Assembly: GCA_023410055.1 (NCBI GenBank)
Contig: JAEYQK010000039.1
Location: 1-64,000 of the forward strand
Length of the DNA stretch: 64,000 bases
Source: Acidobacteriota bacterium
GTDB taxonomy: Bacteria; Acidobacteriota; Terriglobia; Terriglobales; Acidobacteriaceae
Direction: 5' to 3'
Part shown: positions 18,585 to 28,183 of the stretch, one piece after another
How positions within the stretch are numbered: the stretch's first letter is position 1
Layout of the letters: the number at the start of each line of letters is the position of its first letter
The notes under the pieces: model-generated
Databases searched by the model: none
The model's input: the letters and a program-made list of their open reading frames with translations, nothing else
What the model was told of the DNA's origin: nothing
Position numbers and translations under genes: made by a program

Positions 18585-20183
18585 TCAGTGAATTACCTTT
18601 TGCGCGACTCTCTCCAGCAACTCTTCTCCGACTCGCTCCTGAAAAGCCGAGAATGTCGGCGATTCGTAAAGTCCCATCAGCAACTCGTGATTGAACGATG
18701 TAGTGGCTTTGTTCGGCGTGGGAGTAAGTACCGCCTTTCGCAATGCCCCGAACGTCCTATCGTCGAAGCTCTGCGAAATCAGCAATCTATTCCCTGGCCA
18801 GACCTCAATGAATACCGGACCTTCGTTCGTCGCGACCCGAGCAGCCCAAAGCGGACTCATGCACTTCTCATCCTCACAATCCGACGACTCGATCACATCC
18901 TCCTTTAGCACCTGCACTCGCTTGGGCAACGCAGCCTTGTAGATCTTTGCCAGCCGGATCGCGGCTTCCGGCTTTTTCCAGTTCGAAACATAGAGCAGCG
19001 CAACGTCGCCAGTCGTGACTGCCTTGGGCGCACCTGCTCGCTTGACGGCAATATATCCGCCGCCGTTCCAGAAAGGCACGACGGAATACAGGTCATTGTC
19101 ACGCCCGAACTGGCGCGCCATGATCTGGACGTCGAACTCTCCCATGAGCCCGGTGTCATACGCTTGGTATGCCTCGCTGAGCACGGGCTTAAGGTCGGGG
19201 ATGGTGAAGATCGTAGCCCGTTTGTTAGCAAGGTACGCTGCCGGCTCCAGGATCTCGTGCGTGTCTTTTGGCGGACGCGCAAATACGTCGGCAAACGCAG
19301 CCTTTCGTCCCCCTCTCTTCAGAAGCTCCAGTTCGAAGGAAAGCCCTTCGCGATACGGAAACATCGCCGAAGCCTCAAGCACCATGGGAGCGTTGCGCAT
19401 CGAAAATGGGCCATCGTATTCCTGCAACTCCTGCTGTAGCGCTTTAAGTAATTCCGGTTTCAGCTCCGTTCCCAACCCAGACTTGCTCAGCAGGTAGTCG
19501 TAATACACGAGCATCGCCTGGCCTTCGATAAAGGCTTGCTGTGCCGTCAACCGTTCGCTGTCCTCGACTTCATCCACTTTCATGCTGGGAGCCGGCTTCT
19601 CGGGCTTCTTCTCCTGCGACTCTTGCTCCCCCTTGCTTCGGCCATATTTCGCCAGATCGTAGTTCTGATCCTGAAGCGCATGGGTCAGCTCGTGAGGCAT
19701 GATCTTCTCCTGCTTCTCCAGCTCGATCCAGTTCAGCAGATACATTGTCTTGTCTTTCGGACGGTAAAATGCGCCTATCTGCCTTGTGTAGACATTCGTG
19801 AGGTAGTGCTTCACGCCATAATCTTTCGGCAACAGCCCAAACTTTTTCAGCACGACTTCTGATCGTTCAAGCTCCTGGTCGACCGCATCTTCCGCGACTA
19901 GTTTCTCGTACTCGGCATCGAGTTCCTTACGCCCGATCAGCTTCCGGTTGACTGTTCCGTGCCGCGCAAACCCTGTGTCGCGGCTGACGAACGCCAGCAT
20001 TTGGTCCAGAGTCGAAAACAACTCCTTCGCCTCGGCCGGTCCGATGCGGACCATGTCTCTCTGCTTCTCCTTGTACTCACGGGCAATGTCGGCAACGCTC
20101 TTGCCCTGGTTCGACTGTGAGAACAATGCTGTACAGGAAAGCACAACCACAACACACATCAGTGCGAGCCGCGATAAGCGCAT
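18585..20183 (-). CDS. Exported putative zinc metallopeptidase (HExxH)
   Basis: About 532 residues. A Sec signal (MRLSRLALMCVVVVLSCTAL, then FSQS) is followed at about residue 164 by MPHELTHALQDQNYDL, an HExxH site with a downstream acidic residue in an 'E..EL..ALQDQ' setting. Such HELTHALQDQ proteins are common, mostly unstudied, acidobacterial secreted proteins. A central loop is Lys/Glu-rich (GRSKGEQESQEKKPEKPAP). Two cysteines near the C-terminus (SSDCEDEKC) may form a disulfide. AGGAAAAC precedes ATG 20183. It is not coupled to neighbours; repeat-bearing gaps flank it. Confidence 0.75.
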   Translation of the reverse strand: MRLSRLALMCVVVVLSCTALFSQSNQGKSVADIAREYKEKQRDMVRIGPAEAKELFSTLDQMLAFVSRDTGFARHGTVNRKLIGRKELDAEYEKLVAEDAVDQELERSEVVLKKFGLLPKDYGVKHYLTNVYTRQIGAFYRPKDKTMYLLNWIELEKQEKIMPHELTHALQDQNYDLAKYGRSKGEQESQEKKPEKPAPSMKVDEVEDSERLTAQQAFIEGQAMLVYYDYLLSKSGLGTELKPELLKALQQELQEYDGPFSMRNAPMVLEASAMFPYREGLSFELELLKRGGRKAAFADVFARPPKDTHEILEPAAYLANKRATIFTIPDLKPVLSEAYQAYDTGLMGEFDVQIMARQFGRDNDLYSVVPFWNGGGYIAVKRAGAPKAVTTGDVALLYVSNWKKPEAAIRLAKIYKAALPKRVQVLKEDVIESSDCEDEKCMSPLWAARVATNEGPVFIEVWPGNRLLISQSFDDRTFGALRKAVLTPTPNKATTSFNHELLMGLYESPTFSAFQERVGEELLERVAQKVIH

Positions 20184-20397
20184 AAGTTTTCCTACCAAAG
20201 TATTTGGAGTGAAATCTTAGGCCAAGCCGCGGTGCTTGGGAACCCCTTTTGCGCTGCCGTAGTGACTTGTGAGTTGCCCGATCTTTTCTGGACCGATCTG
20301 TTCCGCACCGTGCACCACGCCAGCACGCGGTCGGCAACAGCGCAACCCATAGTGCCTCTGCGCATTTGTTAGCATTGTTGCCGGGCAGAATGCAGGT

Positions 20398-20428
20398 AGC
20401 CCCACCTTTCGAAGCTAGGGTGGGAGAT
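20398..20428. repeat. GC-rich inverted repeat (CCCCACCTTTCG...AGGGTGGG)
   Basis: GCCCCACCTTTCGAAGCTAG then GGTGGG resembles a worn copy of family C. It lies in the otherwise empty 20184-20447 gap, just upstream of the TSUP gene. Confidence 0.45.
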
Positions 20429-20447
20429 TGGGACGAGGACGGAAGAA

Positions 20448-20810
20448 ATGGTCAGCACGATATTGGCGATTGCGATCGGGCTTTTTATCGGCGTCTTTTC
20501 CGGCGTAGTCGGAATTGGCGGTGGCGCACTCCTGACGCCCATCCTCATTTACGGCTATGGCATGACCCAGAAAGATGCCCAAGGCACGTCCCTCTGCATG
20601 TTGCTCGCGCCCAGCGGCGCGCTCGCGTTCTGGGAGTACTACAAAGGCGGCCACGCCAACGTTAAAATCGGCCTGCTGGTCGCGCTTGGTGTCTTCGTTG
20701 GCGGCTATTTCGGCGGCTCATTGGCGCAGAAACTCTCCGATATCACTTTGCGCCGGATCTTTGCCGTGTTCCTGGTCGGAATAGCGGTGAAAATGTTCGT
20801 CGGCAAATAG
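20448..20810 (+). CDS. TSUP-family (TauE/SafE) permease, half-size
   Basis: 120 residues with about four membrane helices. The TSUP repeat motif GVFSGVVGIGGGALLTPILI is at the N-terminus, followed by QGTSLCMLLAPSGALAFWEY and GGYFGGSLAQKLSDITLRRI. Full TSUP proteins have two such halves (about 250 residues); this one has one and would need to dimerise. The family moves sulfite, thiosulfate or organosulfur anions across the inner membrane; the substrate here is unknown. GAGGACGG lies before ATG 20448. It converges on der (13 bases between stops). Confidence 0.85.
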   Translation: MVSTILAIAIGLFIGVFSGVVGIGGGALLTPILIYGYGMTQKDAQGTSLCMLLAPSGALAFWEYYKGGHANVKIGLLVALGVFVGGYFGGSLAQKLSDITLRRIFAVFLVGIAVKMFVGK

Positions 20811-20823
20811 CCGGCAGACTCAC

Positions 20824-22323
20824 CTAGTCTTTGTCTTTCCCCTTCTTTGCCCGGTTCTTGATCCAGATCGGCGTGCCCGTAAACTTGAAGGCTGCACGGA
20901 TCTGGTTTTCCAAAAAGCGCTCGTAGGAAAAATGCAGCTTCACGGCCTTGTCGGTGAAGAGAATAAACGTGGGCGGTGCGACGGCCGCCTGCGTCATGTA
21001 ATAGATACGCACGCGCTTCTTCATCGGCACCGAAGCGCGTTCGAAGTCGATGTGCGCCAGGAACCGATTCATCTCGCCCGTTGTCACGCGCTTGCGGCGT
21101 TCTTTCGCCACGACTTCGAGTTGCTGAAATACCTTATCGACGTTCTTTCCCGTTGCGGCCGAGATGAACACCACCGGCGCATAGTTCAAGAACTTAAGTG
21201 CGCGCCGGACCTGCTCCTCGTAGAGTTTTCGGTCGGCGGCTCGTTCCGGGATGCGCTGGCCGCGAGTGTTGGTGTAGGGACGGGGCTCTGCCCCGTCCTT
21301 CTGCTTCGTAACCAGATCCCACTTGTTGATGACGATGATGACTGAGCGTCCGCTCTCGTGGGCGTAGCCGGCAATGTTGGCATCGAGCGCGGTGACGCCC
21401 TCGGTGGCGTCGATCACCACCAGCGCGATGTCGGCGGCTTCGAGATGCTTGCGTGCCATCACGACCGAAAGCTTCTCGGCCATGAGGTGCGTCTTGCCCT
21501 TACGCCGGATTCCCGCCGTATCGATGAAGCGAAACTTGGCGCCATCCGGGCGCTCGACTAGTTCGTCCACGGCATCGCGCGTCGTCCCCGGTATCGGCGA
21601 CACGATAGCACGCGTCGAATTCGTCAGCGCGTTGAGCAGAGTCGATTTGCCAACGTTCGGCCGACCGATGATGGCGATCTTCGTTTCAGAATCCCCACCC
21701 TTGCTTCGCAAGGATGGGGCACCCTCAGCATCCTCCTGCTCAAGCAGTTCCTCTGTGTCCCCCGCAACATCCTTTGCGTCTTCTGCGTATTTCCTTTCCG
21801 GGAGAACTTCCACCACTGCATCGAGCAGATCGCCGACACCAATTGCGTGTTCAGCGGAGACGGGGAAGAGTTCGCGTATGCCTAGTTTGTGGAACTCGTG
21901 GATGCGCGTTTCCATCTCGGCCGTGTCCATCTTGTTGACGGCGAGGAATAGCGGCTTGCCGGACTTCTGCAACATCCGCGCGAGATCGATGTCTGGCGCG
22001 GCAAGTTCCGTTCGTCCGTCAACGACCATCACGATCGCATCGGCTTCGTCGAAGGCAACACGTGCCTGGCGAAAGATTTCGGCCGGGATCAGCTCGGGAT
22101 CATCGGGGATGATGCCGCCAGTGTCGACGATGCGCAATTGGTGGCCGTTCCACTCGGCGGTGCCGTAAAGGCGGTCGCGCGTGATGCCAGGCTCGTCACC
22201 GACGATGGCGCGGCGCGATCCAATAATACGGTTGAAAAGAGTGGACTTGCCGACGTTGGGGCGTCCAACGATGGCGATGGTGGGGAAGGATGCGGATTGT
22301 TGCGTACTCGGCACTGGTTTCAT
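20824..22323 (-). CDS. der: Ribosome assembly GTPase Der (EngA) with two repeat-encoded inserts
   Basis: About 499 residues against the usual 440-490. Two tandem G domains (GRPNVGKSTLFNRI then GRPNVGKSTLLNAL; DTGG and DTAG; NKMD and NKWD) and the C-terminal KH-like domain (VPMKKRVRIYYMTQAAVAPP) are intact; it acts in 50S maturation. Family C palindrome 21692-21724 is translated as EGAPSLRSKGGDSE in the interdomain linker, next to an acidic tract. Family D palindrome 21273-21298 is translated as DGAEPRPYTNT right after NKWD of G2. The open frame extends to 22563, but residues upstream of MKPVPSTQQ are encoded by repeats and overlap dinG, so ATG 22323 is preferred; it has no clear Shine-Dalgarno site. 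Confidence 0.93.
   Translation of the reverse strand: MKPVPSTQQSASFPTIAIVGRPNVGKSTLFNRIIGSRRAIVGDEPGITRDRLYGTAEWNGHQLRIVDTGGIIPDDPELIPAEIFRQARVAFDEADAIVMVVDGRTELAAPDIDLARMLQKSGKPLFLAVNKMDTAEMETRIHEFHKLGIRELFPVSAEHAIGVGDLLDAVVEVLPERKYAEDAKDVAGDTEELLEQEDAEGAPSLRSKGGDSETKIAIIGRPNVGKSTLLNALTNSTRAIVSPIPGTTRDAVDELVERPDGAKFRFIDTAGIRRKGKTHLMAEKLSVVMARKHLEAADIALVVIDATEGVTALDANIAGYAHESGRSVIIVINKWDLVTKQKDGAEPRPYTNTRGQRIPERAADRKLYEEQVRRALKFLNYAPVVFISAATGKNVDKVFQQLEVVAKERRKRVTTGEMNRFLAHIDFERASVPMKKRVRIYYMTQAAVAPPTFILFTDKAVKLHFSYERFLENQIRAAFKFTGTPIWIKNRAKKGKDKD
21273..21298. repeat. Dispersed palindrome, family D, in frame inside der
   Basis: TGTAGGGACGGGGCTCTGCC then CCGTCC, identical in design to 12924-12950. 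It falls in the surface loop after the G4 (NKxD) motif of the second G domain. Confidence 0.85.
21692..21724. repeat. Dispersed palindrome, family C, in frame inside der
   Basis: CCCCACCCTTGCTTCGCAAG then GATGGGGCACC. It is located at the end of the linker between the two G domains, just before TKIAIIGRPNVG. Confidence 0.85.
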
Positions 22324-22420
22324 TTCTGATTTGTGATTTCTGATTTCTGATTTGGTACGGCTCGACTTCTGCGTGTCGAAAGTCAAATCGACAATCAGAA
22401 ATCGGAAATCAGAAATGATT
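22322..22420. repeat. Inverted repeat of TTTCTGATT words between der and dinG
   Basis: The left arm has three TTTCTGATT-type units; the right arm has their reverse complement (AATCAGAAATCGGAAATCAG). About 40 bases separate the arms. It overlaps the der start and occupies most of the divergent der/dinG region, so both promoters must lie in or beside it. Confidence 0.7.
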
Positions 22421-22471
22421 CGATTCGTCCCGTCCTGCGGCACGGCTCTACGTTTATTATAAGGACTACCG

Positions 22472-24553
<2,082 letters not shown>

Positions 24554-24740
24554 TCGCAGATCGATATCTCCTGACATACGCGGAAAATGCACTCACCTCC
24601 TTTCGTAAAGATTTGTGGAACTTGCTAACAACTTTTTACGTATTCCGTCTATGTAGATGTTGCGGCAACGTTGATTTGCACGGGGTGCATACAACAAGCG
24701 CACAGTGAATACCCCAACTAATTTCAGGACGGTTGAAGCG

Positions 24741-25067
24741 ATGAAGAGAGTCGTGTGTGGTGTTCTGTTGCTTACAGTGGCCCTTGCGGTGAGTTCCTTC
24801 GCGCTTGAGGGGAAGGTAAACGTGCTTCTCGGCAATCCGGCTCAGATTGCCGGCCAACAACTGCCCAAAGGCGAGTACAAGGTTGCATACACGGGTGATG
24901 GTGACAATGCACAAGTCACACTGACCTCGGCCGACAAGAAGATCGTTGTGAAGACCACTGCGAAGCTAGTGGATGGTCCAAAGATGGCGCGGAACGCAAT
25001 TGTAACGGCCAACGGCTCTATCATAGAGATTCTGCTCGCTGGCAAGACGCAATCGTTAAAGTTCTAG
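24741..25067 (+). CDS. Small exported protein, tandem paralogue 1
   Basis: 108 residues. Sec signal MKRVVCGVLLLTVALAVSSF precedes a mature part of about 85 residues with the pattern G-x-P-x-Q-I-A-G-x-x-L-P-x-G-x-YKV (AGQQLPKGEYKVAYTGDGDN) and a C-terminal LLAGKTQSLKF strand. Predicted all-beta. AGGA precedes ATG 24741. It is the first of three related genes in a row; an inverted repeat of AAGTTGCG/CGCAACTT separates it from the second. Function unknown; similar small proteins are expanded in acidobacteria as I recall them. Confidence 0.72.
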   Translation: MKRVVCGVLLLTVALAVSSFALEGKVNVLLGNPAQIAGQQLPKGEYKVAYTGDGDNAQVTLTSADKKIVVKTTAKLVDGPKMARNAIVTANGSIIEILLAGKTQSLKF

Positions 25068-25162
25068 CGTGATCCTCGTTACAGGTGGATCTGCATAGGG
25101 GCAATCACGGAGGTAACTTCTACGGTCAATTCAGGTATTGACGAGAGTCGAACGAAAGCGCA

Positions 25163-25250
25163 TAGTAGTCCGTTTTGCGAAAGTTGCGTTCGACAATGCC
25201 TCCTGGGAAGAGTTGTGGTCGCACGCAACTTCCGCAAACGCTTTGACCGA
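25163..25250. repeat. Inverted repeat AAAGTTGCG...CGCAACTT between paralogues
   Basis: GAAAGTTGCG and CGCAACTTCC lie about 50 bases apart in the 222-base gap and could form a long hairpin; no T-tract follows. Confidence 0.35.
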
Positions 25251-25289
25251 CTGCAAACGAATAGAAGTCAATAGAGAGGCGATAACTCA

Positions 25290-25604
25290 ATGCGGAAACT
25301 AATCAGTGTTGCGATCTTACTGTCATTATCCATTTGTGCTTTTGGGGCCAATGGGAACATGAGTCTGTTGTCGACGGGAAAACTGAATGGGACTCAGCTG
25401 AACGCGGGAAGCTACAAGCTGAACTGGGATGGCCAGGGCGACAAGGTCCAGGTCAATATCAGCGGCAATGGCGTGAAGATGACGGTTCCGGCTACCATCA
25501 CGTCGAGCCAGACGAAGTTGGAGGACAGCGTCGTGAAGACCGCTGATGGGACCATTCAGGAAGTCCATCTCGGCGGCAAGAAGCTGATTGTGAAGTTCAA
25601 TTAG
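25290..25604 (+). CDS. Small exported protein, tandem paralogue 2
   Basis: 104 residues. Signal peptide MRKLISVAILLSLSICAFGA, then mature TGKLNGTQLNAGSYKLNWDG with GQGDKVQVNISG. The 'G-x-QL-x-x-G-x-YK-x-x-W-x-G-x-GD-x-V' core matches paralogues 1 and 3, and it ends in the related strand LGGKKLIVKFN. It sits between the two relatives and ends just before a rho-independent terminator. Function unknown. Confidence 0.72.
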   Translation: MRKLISVAILLSLSICAFGANGNMSLLSTGKLNGTQLNAGSYKLNWDGQGDKVQVNISGNGVKMTVPATITSSQTKLEDSVVKTADGTIQEVHLGGKKLIVKFN

Positions 25605-25621
25605 GTTATACTGGTCTCGAT

Positions 25622-25652
25622 GGGGGAGCTGTTGAGGCTCCCCTGTTTTTTA
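25622..25652 (+). terminator. Rho-independent terminator after paralogue 2
   Basis: GGGGAGC pairs with GCTCCCC around a short loop and is followed by TGTTTTTTAT. Confidence 0.85.
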
Positions 25653-25774
25653 TCTTGGAAGCACTGAACACTTTCAACCTTTAGGTTCGGGGAGTGCCGA
25701 TAAGAACTAGGGCATCTCCTCGATGACAGATGTTTGTAGTCGAAAAACAATTAACAATTAATAAGGAGCCTCCC

Positions 25775-26113
25775 TTGATTCGCAAAACTTTGATCCCTTT
25801 TTTTGTGCTTTGCTTTGTTCTAGCAGCAGCAATCAGCACTTTCGCAGCCGAAACGGCTAGGTTCTCGCTGTCTTCTCCCATGCAGGTTGCGGGACAGAAA
25901 CTTCCCGCCGGAGACTACAAGATCAGCTGGACCGGAACCGGCGACAATGTCGACGTGAAGTTTACCTCCGGCAAAAAAGTCTCCGTTAGCGTGAAGGCGA
26001 AGATGGTTGAGACGCCCACCGCCAATGTTGAGTTCAGCCGCTCAACTTCCGGCGACAAGATCACGATGTTCTATTTGAAGGGCCAGAAGCAGGCACTTGC
26101 TTTTGCTGAATAA
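25775..26113 (+). CDS. Small exported protein, tandem paralogue 3
   Basis: 112 residues. The start is TTG 25775 because AAGGAG lies 6 bases upstream and the signal peptide (IRKTLIPFFVLCFVLAAAIS) begins there; an ATG at 25730 gives a poor leader. The mature part contains MQVAGQKLPAGDYKISWTGT then GDNVDVKF, closest to paralogue 1. It has its own terminator at 26132 and, because of the terminator after paralogue 2, is probably transcribed separately. Function unknown. Confidence 0.72.
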   Translation: MIRKTLIPFFVLCFVLAAAISTFAAETARFSLSSPMQVAGQKLPAGDYKISWTGTGDNVDVKFTSGKKVSVSVKAKMVETPTANVEFSRSTSGDKITMFYLKGQKQALAFAE

Positions 26114-26131
26114 GACTAAACACAACTAGAC

Positions 26132-26166
26132 GCGCGGGGAGGAAGTATTCTCCCCGCGTTTTATTT
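26132..26166 (+). terminator. Rho-independent terminator after paralogue 3
   Basis: GCGGGGA...TCCCCGC stem, then TTTTATTTT. It also separates the gene from the convergent moeZ. Confidence 0.85.
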
Positions 26167-26171
26167 TGCAT

Positions 26172-27344
26172 TCAGTACTTGGGCATCGTGCGATCAATAC
26201 GATCGGCCCACGCGAGAATCCCGCCCGTCAGGTTACGTACCTTCTTGAATCCTGATTGACGTAGGAACTCAACCGCTTTCGCGCTACGGCCACCCATCTT
26301 GCAATGCGCTACGATTTCACGGCTGGAATCGAGTTCGTTGATTCGCTTGGGCAAGTCGTTGAGCGGAATAAGGTGTCCGCCGATATTGCAGATCTGGTAC
26401 TCGTGCGGCTCGCGGACGTCGAGAACAAAAACGTCTTCGCCAGCGTCGAGTTTCTGCTTCAATTCTTCAACCTGGATTTCTGGAAGGTTCGTAGATTCCA
26501 CGGGGGCTTCTTCTCCTCGTATACCGCAAAACTGCTGGTAGTCGATCAGCTTGGTAACAGTCGGGTGCGTGCCGCACACCGGGCAATCGGGATTCTTGCG
26601 AAGTCTCAACTCACGGAAGCGCATCGCGATCGCATCGACGAGCAATAATCGCCCTACGAGCGGCTCGCCTTTGCCAAGGATGAGCTTGATAACTTCCGTC
26701 GCCTGAATCACCCCGAGCAGGCCAGGAAGTATTCCCAGCACACCACCCTCCGCGCAAGACGGCACCAAGCCGGGCGGTGGTGGCTCCGGATAGAGGCAGC
26801 GATAGCACGGGCCTTCTTCGGTGGCGAAAACGCTGGCCTGTCCCTCGAAGCGGAAGATCGAAGCGTAAACGTTCGGCCTGCCAGAAAGCACGCAGGCGTC
26901 ATTCACCAGATATCGCGTAGGGAAATTGTCGGTGCCGTCGGCTATGATGTCGAACTCGCGGAAGATATCAAGTGCGTTCTCGCTGGTCAGGCGCGTTTCG
27001 AATTTTTGTACGTTGACGTAAGGATTGATCGCGTTTAGCTTCTCGGTTGCCGAATCCAACTTGGCCCGACCGACGTCGGCAGTGGTGTGAATGATCTGGC
27101 GCTGAAGGTTCGTGAAGTCGACAACATCGAAATCAACCAGCCCCAGCGTGCCTACGCCAGCGGCAGCCAGGTACAGGGCGAGCGGAGAGCCGAGACCGCC
27201 AGCGCCGATACACAGTACGCGCGCGGCCTTCAGTTTCTGCTGCCCTTCCATCCCCACCTCGGGCATAATCAGGTGCCGAGAATAGCGTAGGATCTCGTCG
27301 TTGCTCAGGCTCGCGGTGGTCGCGTTATTGAGTGTAGTAGCCAT
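26172..27344 (-). CDS. moeZ: MoeZ/MoeB-type adenylyltransferase-sulfurtransferase
   Basis: About 390 residues. The ThiF/E1-like domain (residues 1-260) has GAGGLGSPLALYLAAAGVGT, DFTNLQRQIIHTTADVG, the adenylation-site D and zinc cysteines CYRC and CPVCGTHP. The C-terminal rhodanese domain (about 290-390) has the active-site loop AHCKMGGRSAK. The protein adenylates the C-terminal Gly of a small ubiquitin-like carrier and transfers sulfur to make a thiocarboxylate. It is last in the cysM-mec-cysO-moeZ operon, so its carrier is most likely the CysO-like protein upstream. ATG 27344 is chosen; a GTG at 27374 is possible. Confidence 0.9.
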   Translation of the reverse strand: MATTLNNATTASLSNDEILRYSRHLIMPEVGMEGQQKLKAARVLCIGAGGLGSPLALYLAAAGVGTLGLVDFDVVDFTNLQRQIIHTTADVGRAKLDSATEKLNAINPYVNVQKFETRLTSENALDIFREFDIIADGTDNFPTRYLVNDACVLSGRPNVYASIFRFEGQASVFATEEGPCYRCLYPEPPPPGLVPSCAEGGVLGILPGLLGVIQATEVIKLILGKGEPLVGRLLLVDAIAMRFRELRLRKNPDCPVCGTHPTVTKLIDYQQFCGIRGEEAPVESTNLPEIQVEELKQKLDAGEDVFVLDVREPHEYQICNIGGHLIPLNDLPKRINELDSSREIVAHCKMGGRSAKAVEFLRQSGFKKVRNLTGGILAWADRIDRTMPKY

Positions 27345-27397
27345 GGTTAGAGGCGATGTGTTGATCTGAATCACCGGGTCGTCGAGTCAGCAGATCA

Positions 27398-27676
27398 TTA
27401 CATCGCTCTTCCTCCCGCAATGCTGGGCACAATCGAAATTGTGTCGCTGTCTTTCACCGGCGTCTTTTCTTTCTCCAGGTAGCGAATATCTTCGTCGTTC
27501 AGATAGACATTCACAAAGGCGCGCAGGCGGCCATCTTCTCCGTAGATATGTTTGCGAAGATCGGAGTGCTCGGTTGTCAGAGCATCCAGAGCTTCCTCGA
27601 CCGTTTGACCGCGGACTTCGACTGCTGCGTTCTTTCCGGCGTACTGCCGCAAGGGGGTTGGGATCAGCACTTTCAT
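27398..27676 (-). CDS. cysO: CysO/MoaD-like sulfur-carrier protein with extended C-terminus
   Basis: 92 residues, ubiquitin-like fold (MKVLIPTPLRQYAGKNAAVE ... LRAFVNVYLNDEDIRYL ... DTISIVPSIAGG). As in CysO, it carries a 'VNVYLNDEDIRYL' core and the C-terminal Gly-Gly. Here three further residues, RAM, follow GG before the stop. Thiocarboxylate carriers need GG at the very end, so this would have to be trimmed, presumably by the adjacent JAMM peptidase. ATG 27676; a TTG two codons earlier is possible. Confidence 0.85.
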   Translation of the reverse strand: MKVLIPTPLRQYAGKNAAVEVRGQTVEEALDALTTEHSDLRKHIYGEDGRLRAFVNVYLNDEDIRYLEKEKTPVKDSDTISIVPSIAGGRAM

Positions 27677-27713
27677 AGTCAAGAGTAGAGATGAACTGGA
27701 GCGCGCTGAGGTT

Positions 27714-28166
27714 TCAATGAACGTCCTCGTCCGAGAAGGTGGCGATCTGCTCGTCTTCGAAACGCTTGTTCTCCTCGCTCTCGCCCAAGAGCAGAAACGA
27801 GTTCGTAAACGTTGCCTTGCCCTGCTCGACGCTGCTGATTACGTACGAGCAGCCGAACCAGTGCGCCTCGGCGAAATCGGTCTTTGACCACTGCGCCGGA
27901 TGATCAGGATGGGAGTGATAGAAGCCGAGGATGTCCAGGCCCTCTTCTCGCGAGTCCAGCTGTATGCGAATCAGTTCCTTGGGATCGATGTTGTAGCGAT
28001 TCTGAGGCGAATCGGTTCGCGTATTGCCGCAACGCACAGATCGCATTACGGCACGTTCGCCGTTGCCGTCGTCCTTGCCGAGCAGAACTCCACAGCACTC
28101 GTGCGGATACGTCTGCTCACCGTGCTGACGTACCGATTCGTAAACTGATTTCGGAATTCTCAACAT
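27714..28166 (-). CDS. mec: Mec-like JAMM/MPN+ metallopeptidase
   Basis: 150 residues. The JAMM motif is complete: Glu in PHECCGVLLG, then GFYHSHPDHPAQWSKTD (H-x-H-x(7)-S-x2-D) for zinc. In Mycobacterium tuberculosis Mec cuts cysteine off the CysO-cysteine adduct. Here it could also trim the RAM tail of the carrier. It lies between cysM (18 bases upstream) and cysO in the same orientation, one operon. Confidence 0.9.
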   Translation of the reverse strand: MLRIPKSVYESVRQHGEQTYPHECCGVLLGKDDGNGERAVMRSVRCGNTRTDSPQNRYNIDPKELIRIQLDSREEGLDILGFYHSHPDHPAQWSKTDFAEAHWFGCSYVISSVEQGKATFTNSFLLLGESEENKRFEDEQIATFSDEDVH

Positions 28167-28183
28167 GCGCTGGAATCAGTGAC

